Shown in pieces: positions 35,115-43,783 of a stretch of DNA of 56,307 nt. The number at the start of each line of letters is the position of its first letter. Position 1 is the stretch's first letter. Origin of the DNA: JAUZRW01 sp034437755 (GTDB lineage Bacteria; Chloroflexota; Anaerolineae; Aggregatilineales; Phototrophicaceae); the NCBI GenBank assembly GCA_034437755.1, contig DAOTTV010000083.1, positions 1 to 56,307 on the forward strand, in the 5' to 3' direction. The notes below the pieces were generated by a model. The model saw only the letters and a list, made by a program, of their open reading frames with translations, was not told the origin of the DNA and did no database searches. A program made the translations under genes and the position numbers.

Positions 35115-35702
35115 GCCCTCGATTGTCACGGCTTGGCGCGCATCTGTAGCCGATGGCGCGAAGTGGCGCAGGTTATTCACCGCGTAGACGCTCATCGCTT
35201 GTGGCGACTCGTCCACAAGGTCGATGCGATCCCCCGCGCCGACCGTCCCTTCTTCCAGCACGCGCAAGTAAAAGCCCGTGCGCTGGGCATGCATGAAGCG
35301 TTTGACGAAGCCAGTATCGCCCATACGGATGCCCAGCTTGTAGCAGGGCACGCGCGGCTGTGTGACTTGCATCAACGCCGTGCCTACGCGATAAATATTG
35401 CCGACGTAGACCTCTGTCTCAAGTAAGCCGATTATCGTCAGGTTCTCGCCGAATTGCCCGTAGACAAAATCGGTGCGGTCGATCGCCTGTGCCCAATGGC
35501 TGTAATGCTCATGCGGATAAGCGTAGATCGCTTTGTAAGTGCCGCCGTGCGCGTATAAATCCGCTTGTCCGTCGCCTGCTAAATTGCGCTGATGGACAGC
35601 GACGCGCCCGCTGGTGGCAGACTTGAAAATACCGGTGGTCACCTGTTTGCCATTGTGTTCGACGGTGCGCGGTTGCCCGACGTTGACCGCTAAAATCTGC
35701 AT
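35055..35702 (-). CDS. MOSC-domain protein (YiiM-like)
   Basis: A 215-residue protein of the MOSC family, which handles molybdenum cofactor-linked sulfur or, in YiiM, reduces N-hydroxylated compounds using Moco. Family marks are in order: ILAVNVGQPRTVEHNGKQVTTGIFK, GDGQADLYAHGGTYKAIYAY (about 44-63), FGENLTIIGLLETEVYVGN (84-102) and VTQPRVPCYKLGIRMGD with the conserved Cys (about 120). The C-terminal half has the 3-alpha domain typical of YiiM (AVNNLRHFAPSA). Its end overlaps the convergent GT39-like gene by 60 bp. No molybdenum cofactor genes are nearby. Confidence 0.92.
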   Translation of the reverse strand: MQILAVNVGQPRTVEHNGKQVTTGIFKSATSGRVAVHQRNLAGDGQADLYAHGGTYKAIYAYPHEHYSHWAQAIDRTDFVYGQFGENLTIIGLLETEVYVGNIYRVGTALMQVTQPRVPCYKLGIRMGDTGFVKRFMHAQRTGFYLRVLEEGTVGAGDRIDLVDESPQAMSVYAVNNLRHFAPSATDARQAVTIEGLAPGWRKAFRKMMDAGDTP

Positions 35703-35716
35703 GGGTGCGCCTTCCT

Positions 35717-36343
35717 CTAACGGTCAGTGACGGGTAAGGCTTGCAGGTTAAAGCCCGGCGGCGGCACGATGTAGAACACGTTCACCCAGCCGCGGATGCC
35801 GTTGTAATCGACCTTGACCCAGATGCCGAATTCATCGCGGGCAATCGGCACAGCGCGATCACCAAACTGGATCACATCGATGACGCGCCCCTCTGGGCTG
35901 GGCAGGTCACGCACACGTAGACTCGTCCGGACTCCGATCGTGTTGCTAGCGAAGGCAATCTGCTGGTCGATGCGCGCCTCTTGTTCGGCTGTCAGCGTCA
36001 AGTCATCGGGATCAGGCACGCCCTCCGGATTGATGACGATCACCAGATCAGCGAAGACCCAGCCCTGTCCGCCACTCAGCGTCAGCAAGAGCCATTCGCC
36101 ATCGCGGGTTTGTCCGGCGATCGGTGCGCGTTCGCCCAGCCGCAAAATATCGACAACGGTCGCATCCAGATCGGGCGCGGTGCGGACGTTCAAGCGCGGG
36201 ACGGTCACACTGGCGAAGGTCAGTTCGGTGGCGTATTGTGGCGCAGGGAAGATCGGTTCAGGGGGGGGTGGTGTTGGGAAGCGTTGCGCGTCTGCTGGTA
36301 GGGCGAGCAGAAGGCATACCAACACGATCAGCGATAGGCGCAT
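35717..36343 (-). CDS. Secreted protein with two SH3 domains
   Basis: A 208-residue exported protein. The signal peptide MRLSLIVLVCLLLALPADA is followed by a short Pro-rich stretch. The first SH3 domain (about residues 45-100) contains PRLNVRTAPDLDATVVDIL and GQGWVFADLVIV; the second (about 135-195) contains TSLRVRDLPSPEGRVIDVI and GIRGWVNVFYI. It ends soon afterwards. It is likely retained at the cell wall. The start at 36343 is set by AAGGAG, 6 nt away; an upstream in-frame codon lacks one. It belongs to the same family style as the proteins at 11611-12846 and 30611-32134. Confidence 0.88.
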   Translation of the reverse strand: MRLSLIVLVCLLLALPADAQRFPTPPPPEPIFPAPQYATELTFASVTVPRLNVRTAPDLDATVVDILRLGERAPIAGQTRDGEWLLLTLSGGQGWVFADLVIVINPEGVPDPDDLTLTAEQEARIDQQIAFASNTIGVRTSLRVRDLPSPEGRVIDVIQFGDRAVPIARDEFGIWVKVDYNGIRGWVNVFYIVPPPGFNLQALPVTDR

Positions 36344-36373
36344 GGAGTCTCCTTGTAGCATAGGCGAATATAA

Positions 36374-36513
36374 TCCCTCATCGTAACTACTCAGGTCAAT
36401 TGATTTACGCCAGCTTCTGCCCTCAAGACAAGCACGGTTGAAGTCCCTCTCCTAGCCATATAGTGGCGGTCGGGAGAGGGATTTAGGGTGAGGGCTGAGT
36501 AGTTATCCCTCAT
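36374..36513. mobile_element. MITE-like element family A (copy c) with target duplication
   Basis: The element (36383-36505, with one terminal base uncertain) starts GTAACTACTCAGG and ends CTGAGTAGTTA. It is flanked by TCCCTCATC directly on the left and TCCCTCATC on the right, a 9-bp direct repeat. It carries the CCCTCTCCTAGCC inverted-repeat motif (36441-36496) inside, suggesting a composite or nested element. No protein is encoded. Confidence 0.78.
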
Positions 36514-36539
36514 CTTTATCCGTATTGTAACACGATTCC

Positions 36540-37361
36540 TCAGCGCTCAGTCAATATCGCGGCACGCAGCGCGGCGAGGCGTGCATCCGCTAGGGTCGCG
36601 TGCATCTGCTGGCGTAGGGCGTGCGGCGCACGCTGGTAAGCACGCTGACATTGTGCGATCGCGGCGGGGAGATCGCCACGCAGGGCTGTTAACACGCCCA
36701 GATTGAAAGCAATCGTCGGGTCGTCATCATCGCTGCGGGCTTGCGCCTGTTCGTATTGTTCCTGCGCTGTATCTAGCTCATCCAGCTGACGATAAGCCCC
36801 CGCCCGCGCCAGCAAGACGCGCACCTGCAAGGCTCGCAGATAATCTGGGCGCATCTGTCCCTCGAATTGTGCGAGTTGTGCCAGCACCAGCCCATAACGC
36901 GCGGTCGCCATCCGTGCGTCGCCCCGTTGCACCAGCAGGTCGGCTTCCCACTGAAGCCAGCGCCATGTACGCGCCTGTTCCCGCACCAGCACAAGCGCCT
37001 CGTCCAGTCGATCAGCGTCTTGATAAAGTCGGAGCAAGCGTTCGCTCAGGCGCGGGTCATCGGGTGCCAGTGTGCGCGCGGTTTGCATCGCGTCGATCGC
37101 CTCTGCGGATTGCTGGGTGCGCTCGTACAGGATCGACAATTGCTGGTAGTCGGCGGCGGTTTTGGCGGGGAGGGCGTTCAAATCAGCGATCGCCTGTGCG
37201 AGTTGATCGCCCCCCATGCGTGCCTGTACTGCAACCCGCAGGCGGCGTGCCTCGTGATCGTCGGGGTGCGCGTTAAGCTGTTGTTGGAGCGCGTCGAGCG
37301 CGTCTTGCAGGTCGCCCGTCTGGATGAATGCGTCGGCAAGTTGCATCGGCGTGTAAGTCAT
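36540..37361 (-). CDS. TPR-repeat protein paired with the sensor kinase
   Basis: A 273-residue soluble protein of tandem TPR units (LADAFIQTGDLQDALDALQQ, QLSILYERTQQSAEAIDAMQ, IAFNLGVLTALRGDLPAAIA). It has no catalytic domain, signal peptide or membrane segment. The start codon is 6 bp after the stop of the large sensor kinase, so the two are co-transcribed and probably translationally linked. A scaffolding or accessory role in the kinase pathway is inferred from this alone. No separate ribosome site is evident, in agreement with coupling. Confidence 0.85.
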   Translation of the reverse strand: MTYTPMQLADAFIQTGDLQDALDALQQQLNAHPDDHEARRLRVAVQARMGGDQLAQAIADLNALPAKTAADYQQLSILYERTQQSAEAIDAMQTARTLAPDDPRLSERLLRLYQDADRLDEALVLVREQARTWRWLQWEADLLVQRGDARMATARYGLVLAQLAQFEGQMRPDYLRALQVRVLLARAGAYRQLDELDTAQEQYEQAQARSDDDDPTIAFNLGVLTALRGDLPAAIAQCQRAYQRAPHALRQQMHATLADARLAALRAAILTER

Positions 37362-37367
37362 CGTGTC

Positions 37368-40300
37368 TCAGTCCATCTCTGCTGTTGCTTGCATGATGGC
37401 GATCGGCAGATCAACGATGAAGCGACTGCCTTCGCCGTAGGTACTCTCGGCGTGGATGGAGCCGCCGTGTAACTTGATGATCTCATGCGAGATGCTCAAG
37501 CCCAACCCCGCGCCGAGATTGTCCGTCTGCCCGCGGAAGAAGGGCGTGAAAAGCATCGACATATGCTCGTCTTTGATGCCCTGTCCGGTATCGCTGACGG
37601 TGAGGCGGATGCTCTCATTTGTGCGCGTCAGTTCTACGGTCACCCGTCCATTTTCGGGCGTGTAGTTCAGCGCGTTCTTGATCAAGTTCGTCATGACCTG
37701 TGTCAGGCGGTAGGGGTCAGCGTGGACGCGAAGCGGTTCATCGGGAATCTTCGACACCAGCGCGATCGCCTGTCGCTCGGCTTCCGGTTCTTGATAGCGC
37801 ATTGTCTCGCGGATCAGGTTTTGTAAGATGACCGGCTCGCGGTTGAGCGTGATCACGCCGCGCTCGAAGCGTGAGACATCGAAGAGATTTTCGATCAATT
37901 GTTGCATCAGGTTTGCCACCGACTCGGCAACTTCCAGATGCTCGTGCAGGCGTTCGGGCTGGCGACGCATCAAAAACAGGCGCGTTTTCATGTTGGCGAT
38001 CGGCGTGCGTAATTCGTGCGAGGCGCTGGCGATAAAACGCGCCTTCTGTTCGTCCAGCCGCTTCGATTGGGTGATGTCGCGCATGACGGTCACGATCCCG
38101 ATGTTGTTGCCGTCGGCATCGCGCACTTCTGAGCGGATGAGTGACGCATCCCAAACGTGCCCGTCTTTGTGGACGAGCGTCGTCTCGCCCTGCCAGTAGC
38201 CCTGTTCGGTCAGGTGGGTTTTCACGTCTTGCCATGTCGCCTGCTGTTTTTCGATAGATTCGTGATTCAAGCCCTCTTGCGCGCTACCGGATCGCCATTC
38301 GTCGGCGGTGTAGCCGGTGATGGCGCTCATAGCGCGGTTGATGTAGTGTGGTTTGCCCGCTAGATCCTGAAAGACCACGCCATCGCGCATCGCGTTGAGG
38401 ATCGCCTGTAATTGAGCGCGTTCATACGCGAGTTCGGACGTGCGCTGGGCGACGCGCTCTTCGAGGCGATCGACGAGTTGCGCGTTGCGGATGGCGACAC
38501 CGGCTTGATGTGCGAAGGCTTGCAGATACTCGGCGTGTTCCACCGTGAAGTGATTGCGGACGTGGCTACCGAGATTCAAGAAGCCGATGATGCGCTCGCC
38601 ATTGGGAATGGGCGCACACAGATGACTGCGTAACCACCCGCGCATATCATCATCTTCCCAGTAATCAATCGCGCTGATGTCCGGAATGATGAACGGGTCG
38701 TGTGTCTCGTAAGCGGTACGCAGGTTATCGAGCTGGTTGATGTCGTAAGCACGCCCGATGATATCGACGCTTGCGTCGTACCCGCGCGCGTTGACGATTT
38801 GTGCTTGCATCCCATCGAGAAGCATGATGTTCGAGCTATCGAAGGGGATCACCTCTTCCATTGAGTCCAGCAGATAGGCGAAGATTTCATCGCGCTTGAG
38901 CGTGCTGTTAATCATCGAGGCGTTATCACGCAGGGCTTCGGCGAGGATGCGTTGCTTGCGTTCCTCTTCTTCGGCACGCCGCCGCACGCTGATCTCGCGG
39001 CGCAGGGTTTCATTGGCTTGGACGAGGCTATCGGTGCGCTCGTTCACGCGGTGTTCAAGCTCATCGTTGATCTGTTGCAGGCGTTCTTGGGCTTGCTTAC
39101 GCTGGCTGATGTCCGTACACACGCCGACGATACGCCACTTGTTATCGGTCTCCGCTTGGATATGCACATCTTCCACCAGCCATGCCACGCTCTTATCATC
39201 GAGCTGGCATCGGAATTCTTGCGAGTAGTAGAACTTGTTATACGAGACATGCGTATCGAAGACCACTTCGCGCCGCTCTTGATCCTCGCGCGGGATGCTA
39301 TTCCGCCACGCATCGGTATAGGTCTGATGGGTGACGTTCATCGGCAGGAATGTGCGGGCGGCTTGCACGTTCGCCACCTGCACATTCCACGTATATGTGC
39401 CATCGTCCTGACGCTCGACCGTTGCGTAATAGAGCAGACAACGCGCACTCGTCAGGATGTGTTCGAGTTGTTCTTCGGTCTCTTTCCAGCGCGTGATGTC
39501 GTGGTTAATGCCGATGATGCCGGTGATCTCGCCGGTGGCGGCGCGTAGGGGCACTTTGGTAATCAGCTTATGCTGGGTTTGCCCGTCGCTGGTCTCATGA
39601 ATATCGCGCGAGTTGACCATCGCCCGCCCCGTCTGCATGATGCGCTGTTCGTCTTCGTAGTGGCGGCGGGCTTCTGGCTCACTCACGAAGTCGAAATCGC
39701 TCTTGCCCATCAGATCAGTGGCGGATGTCAGGTTCATCGCCGCAATCGTGGCGGCGTTCGCCATGATGAAGCGGCTGTTGCGATCTTTGACGTAGATCGC
39801 GTCCGGTATCGTCTCGATCAGCGTCTTTAGCAGTTGTTGCTCGGATTCGAGTTGCTTTTCGACCTGTTGCCGCTGGTCAATCTCGGCTTGTAGTTGCTCG
39901 TTCGCCGTGATCAGGTCAGCCGTGCGATCGGCAATCCGCCGCTCCAGCGATTCAGCATATTCTTCGACCTGTGTGAACAACTGCGCTTTGTGGATGGCGA
40001 TCGCGGCTTGATTGGCGAGTGTCTGGATGCGGTTGGCATGTTCCTGATTGAAGGTCGCCGCCCGTCGGCTCTCCAAATTGATGAAGCCGAACGTCACGCC
40101 TTCGACTACAATCGGGATCGTCAACATGGATCGTGTCTGCTCGTCCAGCATACTCCCTTGCTGGCGCAGATGCGGGGTCGTCTCGTAGATGACGACAGCC
40201 TGACTGGTATCACGCGCTTGCCGCAGGTTCTCGGTGCTATCAATCGCAAAACGCGCTGTCTCGATTGCTTGTCGGTCATCCATCAGCGAGTGATAGCCAC

Positions 40301-41912
40301 GATGACGGGCGACGTGTGTCTGGTCGTCATCGCTGATGACCATGATATTGACCGTGTCATACGCCACGATGCGCGCTAGCGTATCAATCAGCGTGTCCAG
40401 CGCATCATCGAGCGAAATCGCCTGATTGAACGCCGCGGCGGTATCGCGCAACATCTCGGCGAGATTGCGCTGGTCTTGCTCGGCATACAGGGCGCGCTTG
40501 CGCTCGCTAATCTCGCGCACGAAGCATAAAAGCGTCGGACGATCGGTATAAGTGATGATGCGACTGCTCGTCTCGACTGGAATCCGACTGCCGTCGCGCC
40601 GCAGGTAAGTGGCTTCGATGATCAGGCGTTGTGTGCGCGCAAAATCGCGGCTGGTGTCGTCGTCCAGTTCCTGCGCGATTTCGATGTCATCAATGGGCTT
40701 GCCGATCAACTCATCCGGTGAGTACCCCAGCATCCGTGCGAATTGCTTGTTGCTCTCGATGATACTGGCAGATTTGAGATCGACGAGGAAAATACCGTCG
40801 TTGGCTGATTCAAAGAGGCGGCGATAGCGTTCTTCTGAATCCTGCAACGAGAGTTCTATATTCTTGCGGTCGGTCACATCGCGCACGACGAACACGACTT
40901 CTTCGCGCCCCGGCAAGGGCGAGGTGGTCGCTAGATACCAGCGCAAGCCGTCGTCAGTCGAGACGCGATACTCCAAGCTGTGAATATCGTCATCGCGCAA
41001 TACAGCGTCGATCACCGTTTGTAAGCGGCGGGCGTTGTCCTCGCTCATCAGCTCTAACAGCGATTGCCCGTCGGTGCGCCCGTCATTGCTCAGCAGGGCT
41101 TCGTTGTTCGGGGTCAGCACGCGCACGTATTCGCCCGCACGGTTAAGGACGAAGATTGCGTCGGTCAGCGCGTTCAGCACGGTGTACAGTTGATCTTCGG
41201 ACGTACGCAGGCGTTCTTGTGCTTGTCGTAACTCGGTCACATCGCGGGCGACGCTCAAACTCAGGCGTTCGCCGCGGGCATCAATGATGACATCGCTATC
41301 GAGCAAGACATGGATGGGCTTGCCGTCTTTGCGGAAGAATGTGTAGGGGTTATCGCGCGTTTGCTCGTGATCCCAGAACGTGCTGAGAACAGCGATCGAT
41401 CGGTCGCGGCTCTCCTCGCTCATCAGGTCGAAAATATCGCGCCCGATGACTTCATCTGCCGTATAGCCCATGATCTGTAACCACATCGTGTTCACATAGA
41501 CAATTTCGCGCGCGCGATTGACAGCGTGAATCATCGTCGGCAGTTGGTCATAGCTATAGAAACTGCTGGATTTAATCAAGCAATCGACGCGCCGTAACAC
41601 GAGTGCATCGCTGATGGGCAGACGCATATAATCGTTTGCCCCAGCCGATAGCGCGTCGTCGCTGTCATCGCCCGTGCCGACGACCAGAATCGGGATTGAT
41701 ACGTCTGATCGCAATTGCCGACAGAGATCGACATCATCGACCACGAGCAAGGGTATACGCTCGTTGTGATACGCCTTAAGGATGTCTGCCACTGTCGTAT
41801 GCTGGATCACGGTATACCGTCGCGTGAGCGTCGTCACGAGGCCGGCATGATCGCGCAGACTGGCGATGAGTGTCGGTGTCGCTGGCTGATGGTGGGATGT
41901 CAATTCGGACAT
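37368..41912 (-). CDS. Large soluble multi-PAS/GAF sensor histidine kinase
   Basis: A 1514-residue cytosolic histidine kinase with no transmembrane segments. In order: a degenerate receiver-like domain (1-125; no phospho-acceptor-typical acidic pair near the start and DYMRLP where DYxxKP is usual), three PAS domains (about 125-490), GAF (500-650), coiled coil, two PAS domains (about 700-960), coiled coil, GAF (1020-1170), PAS (1190-1280), HisKA with SASHELRTPIANMK and HATPase_c (NLIKNALNYTPENG, VSDTGQGI, GAGLGLSISHEIIKLHGG). It should sense cytosolic small molecules or redox state. The ATG at 41912 is preceded by AGGG. It is followed 6 bp later by a TPR gene; no regulator is adjacent. Confidence 0.93.
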   Translation of the reverse strand: MSELTSHHQPATPTLIASLRDHAGLVTTLTRRYTVIQHTTVADILKAYHNERIPLLVVDDVDLCRQLRSDVSIPILVVGTGDDSDDALSAGANDYMRLPISDALVLRRVDCLIKSSSFYSYDQLPTMIHAVNRAREIVYVNTMWLQIMGYTADEVIGRDIFDLMSEESRDRSIAVLSTFWDHEQTRDNPYTFFRKDGKPIHVLLDSDVIIDARGERLSLSVARDVTELRQAQERLRTSEDQLYTVLNALTDAIFVLNRAGEYVRVLTPNNEALLSNDGRTDGQSLLELMSEDNARRLQTVIDAVLRDDDIHSLEYRVSTDDGLRWYLATTSPLPGREEVVFVVRDVTDRKNIELSLQDSEERYRRLFESANDGIFLVDLKSASIIESNKQFARMLGYSPDELIGKPIDDIEIAQELDDDTSRDFARTQRLIIEATYLRRDGSRIPVETSSRIITYTDRPTLLCFVREISERKRALYAEQDQRNLAEMLRDTAAAFNQAISLDDALDTLIDTLARIVAYDTVNIMVISDDDQTHVARHRGYHSLMDDRQAIETARFAIDSTENLRQARDTSQAVVIYETTPHLRQQGSMLDEQTRSMLTIPIVVEGVTFGFINLESRRAATFNQEHANRIQTLANQAAIAIHKAQLFTQVEEYAESLERRIADRTADLITANEQLQAEIDQRQQVEKQLESEQQLLKTLIETIPDAIYVKDRNSRFIMANAATIAAMNLTSATDLMGKSDFDFVSEPEARRHYEDEQRIMQTGRAMVNSRDIHETSDGQTQHKLITKVPLRAATGEITGIIGINHDITRWKETEEQLEHILTSARCLLYYATVERQDDGTYTWNVQVANVQAARTFLPMNVTHQTYTDAWRNSIPREDQERREVVFDTHVSYNKFYYSQEFRCQLDDKSVAWLVEDVHIQAETDNKWRIVGVCTDISQRKQAQERLQQINDELEHRVNERTDSLVQANETLRREISVRRRAEEEERKQRILAEALRDNASMINSTLKRDEIFAYLLDSMEEVIPFDSSNIMLLDGMQAQIVNARGYDASVDIIGRAYDINQLDNLRTAYETHDPFIIPDISAIDYWEDDDMRGWLRSHLCAPIPNGERIIGFLNLGSHVRNHFTVEHAEYLQAFAHQAGVAIRNAQLVDRLEERVAQRTSELAYERAQLQAILNAMRDGVVFQDLAGKPHYINRAMSAITGYTADEWRSGSAQEGLNHESIEKQQATWQDVKTHLTEQGYWQGETTLVHKDGHVWDASLIRSEVRDADGNNIGIVTVMRDITQSKRLDEQKARFIASASHELRTPIANMKTRLFLMRRQPERLHEHLEVAESVANLMQQLIENLFDVSRFERGVITLNREPVILQNLIRETMRYQEPEAERQAIALVSKIPDEPLRVHADPYRLTQVMTNLIKNALNYTPENGRVTVELTRTNESIRLTVSDTGQGIKDEHMSMLFTPFFRGQTDNLGAGLGLSISHEIIKLHGGSIHAESTYGEGSRFIVDLPIAIMQATAEMD

Positions 41913-41973
41913 CAACTTGCCCTATAAACTTGGTTGCCATTCAGATGATAATTACTACAGCATAACTATAACC

Positions 41974-42006
41974 GAAAAACGCGCTCGTTAATAGAAAGAG
42001 CGCGTT
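41974..42006 (-). terminator. Intrinsic terminator of the aminotransferase gene
   Basis: On the minus strand AACGCGCT and AGCGCGTT form a perfect 8-bp stem, followed by TTTTTCGG. It is 34 bp past the stop codon. Confidence 0.9.
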
Positions 42007-42039
42007 AGGATTTTACTACGAATGCGGGTGATTGGGATG

Positions 42040-43221
42040 CTAGGCAATCGCCGCGTTGCTAAAGCCCCGACTTTGCATAAAGCGTCCGATGCGTTCGAGG
42101 GCGCGTTCGATGTTCTCATAGCTCGATGCGTAACTCGCACGGATGAAGCCCGCGCCACTCGCGCCGAAGGCATCGCCGGGGATCACGGCGACGTGCTCAT
42201 CATGCAAGAGTGCCTCGCAGAAGTCCGCTGATGTCATGCCGGTCGCTTGCACGCTGGGGAAGGCGTAAAACGCCCCGCGTGGCTCGAAGCAGGTCAAGCC
42301 GATCGCGTTGAAGCCATCGACAATCAAGCGACGACGACGATCATACGCGGCGACCATCTCGGCAACGTCCGGTTCGCCGTGTTGCAGGGCTTGGATGGCT
42401 GCCATCTGCCCGACGGTAGGCGCGGACATGATCAAATATTGGTGTAACTTCTTCATCGCGCCGAGCAGGGGGGCGGGTGCGGTGACGTACCCGATGCGCC
42501 AACCGGTCATCGCGTAGGCTTTGCTCATGCCACTGAGGGCGATTGTGCGCTGGCGCATGTTGGGCCGGGACGCGAAGTTGATGTGATCGGTGCCGTAGGT
42601 CAGGCGCTCGTAAATTTCATCGGAGACGACGACGAGATCGTATTTTTCGGCAATTGCGGCAATCTGCTGGATGTGCGTCGCGGTCAGGATTGCGCCGGTG
42701 GGATTGTTGGGGTAGCTGATCAGAATCGCCTTGGTGCGCTCGGTGATGTGCGCCTCTAATGCTGCACCGGTAACTTGAAATTCGTGTTCGATCGATGTCT
42801 GCACCATGACCGGCACGCCCCCCGCCATCTCGACAGCGGCGGCATTCGTCACGAAGCACGGCTCGACCACCAGCACTTCGTCGCCGGCATCGAGAAGCGC
42901 CTTCATCGCGAGCCACAGCGCTTCGCTCACGCCGACGGTCACCAGCACTTCGCTATCGGGATCATACGCCAGGTCGTAGCGCTGGCGCACATGATCGGCA
43001 ATTGTCGCGCGCAGTGTCGCATCACCAGCGTTGGACGTGTATCCGGTTTGTCCGGCGTTCAGCGATGCAATGCCGGCATCTATGACGTGTCGCGGCGTTG
43101 TGAAATCCGGCTCGCCAATGCCCAGCGTAACGACATCGTCCATCGTCGCCGCAATATCAAAATACCGACGAATACCCGATGGGCGAAGATTTTGTACACT
43201 GCGTGAGACAAGTTGACGCAT
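42040..43221 (-). CDS. Class I/II PLP-dependent aminotransferase
   Basis: A fold-type I aminotransferase of 393 residues in the aspartate/alanine aminotransferase-like group. Landmarks are LGIGEPDFTTPRHVIDAG near the N-terminus, NAGQTGYTSNAGDATLRATI, SYPNNPTGAILT (about 170), VVSDEIYERLTYG (about 200) and the PLP-lysine motif SGMSKAYAMTGWRIGYV around residue 235. The substrate cannot be fixed, although this subgroup usually uses aspartate or aromatic amino acids. AGGAG lies 7 nt before the ATG. Monocistronic, with its own terminator. Confidence 0.93.
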   Translation of the reverse strand: MRQLVSRSVQNLRPSGIRRYFDIAATMDDVVTLGIGEPDFTTPRHVIDAGIASLNAGQTGYTSNAGDATLRATIADHVRQRYDLAYDPDSEVLVTVGVSEALWLAMKALLDAGDEVLVVEPCFVTNAAAVEMAGGVPVMVQTSIEHEFQVTGAALEAHITERTKAILISYPNNPTGAILTATHIQQIAAIAEKYDLVVVSDEIYERLTYGTDHINFASRPNMRQRTIALSGMSKAYAMTGWRIGYVTAPAPLLGAMKKLHQYLIMSAPTVGQMAAIQALQHGEPDVAEMVAAYDRRRRLIVDGFNAIGLTCFEPRGAFYAFPSVQATGMTSADFCEALLHDEHVAVIPGDAFGASGAGFIRASYASSYENIERALERIGRFMQSRGFSNAAIA

Positions 43222-43481
43222 GAGAGATTACTCCTCGTAGACGAAATAAGAATAGAACCTCTATAGTTTTATCATACATGGTGTCGGAATAAATCACGCA
43301 TTTTGCACCAATATCGGGCATTTCTTCATACAGATTGTACGAAAGTTGCCTCTTGTCGTGCGCGTAATCTATAAATTGTGATAGCGCGAGATAAACATTT
43401 GATCTGAATCGCACGCGGACGGCGTAACTTGCCTTACAATAACATTATACTGCTCAAGAATTAGAAAGCGAGTAACTACGG

Positions 43482-43763
43482 ATGGAAGGGTTAATCGTCC
43501 TCATGGGTGTCGTCGTCGCTGTGCTAGTTTTCGGTGGGTTGGTGTTCTGGGGCATCAAGGAGATCATCAGCGAAGCGGCCGAAAATCTGGCAGAGGGCGT
43601 GGCAGAAGGGCTGGTCGCGGGCGTTACAGATCGGATCGGGCAAGATGACACGAGCGAAAATGACGACCCCTCTGACGACATTCCGCCCGTTATCCGCAAG
43701 CATCCCTCTGACGTATTACAGGAAAAAGCCGACCGTGCTAAACAAGACCGCCTGCCGCAATGA
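43482..43763 (+). CDS. Small single-pass membrane protein
   Basis: A 93-residue protein with one N-terminal transmembrane helix (about residues 3-25, LIVLMGVVVAVLVFGGLVFW), an amphipathic segment with AENLAEGVAEGLVAGVTDRI and a charged acidic tail. I do not recognise a family. The ribosome site is weak (GCGAG). It converges with the Gln/Asn-rich gene, the stops lying 20 bp apart. Confidence 0.7.
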   Translation: MEGLIVLMGVVVAVLVFGGLVFWGIKEIISEAAENLAEGVAEGLVAGVTDRIGQDDTSENDDPSDDIPPVIRKHPSDVLQEKADRAKQDRLPQ

Positions 43764-43783
43764 TCCCCGCATCGCTTCGTGCC

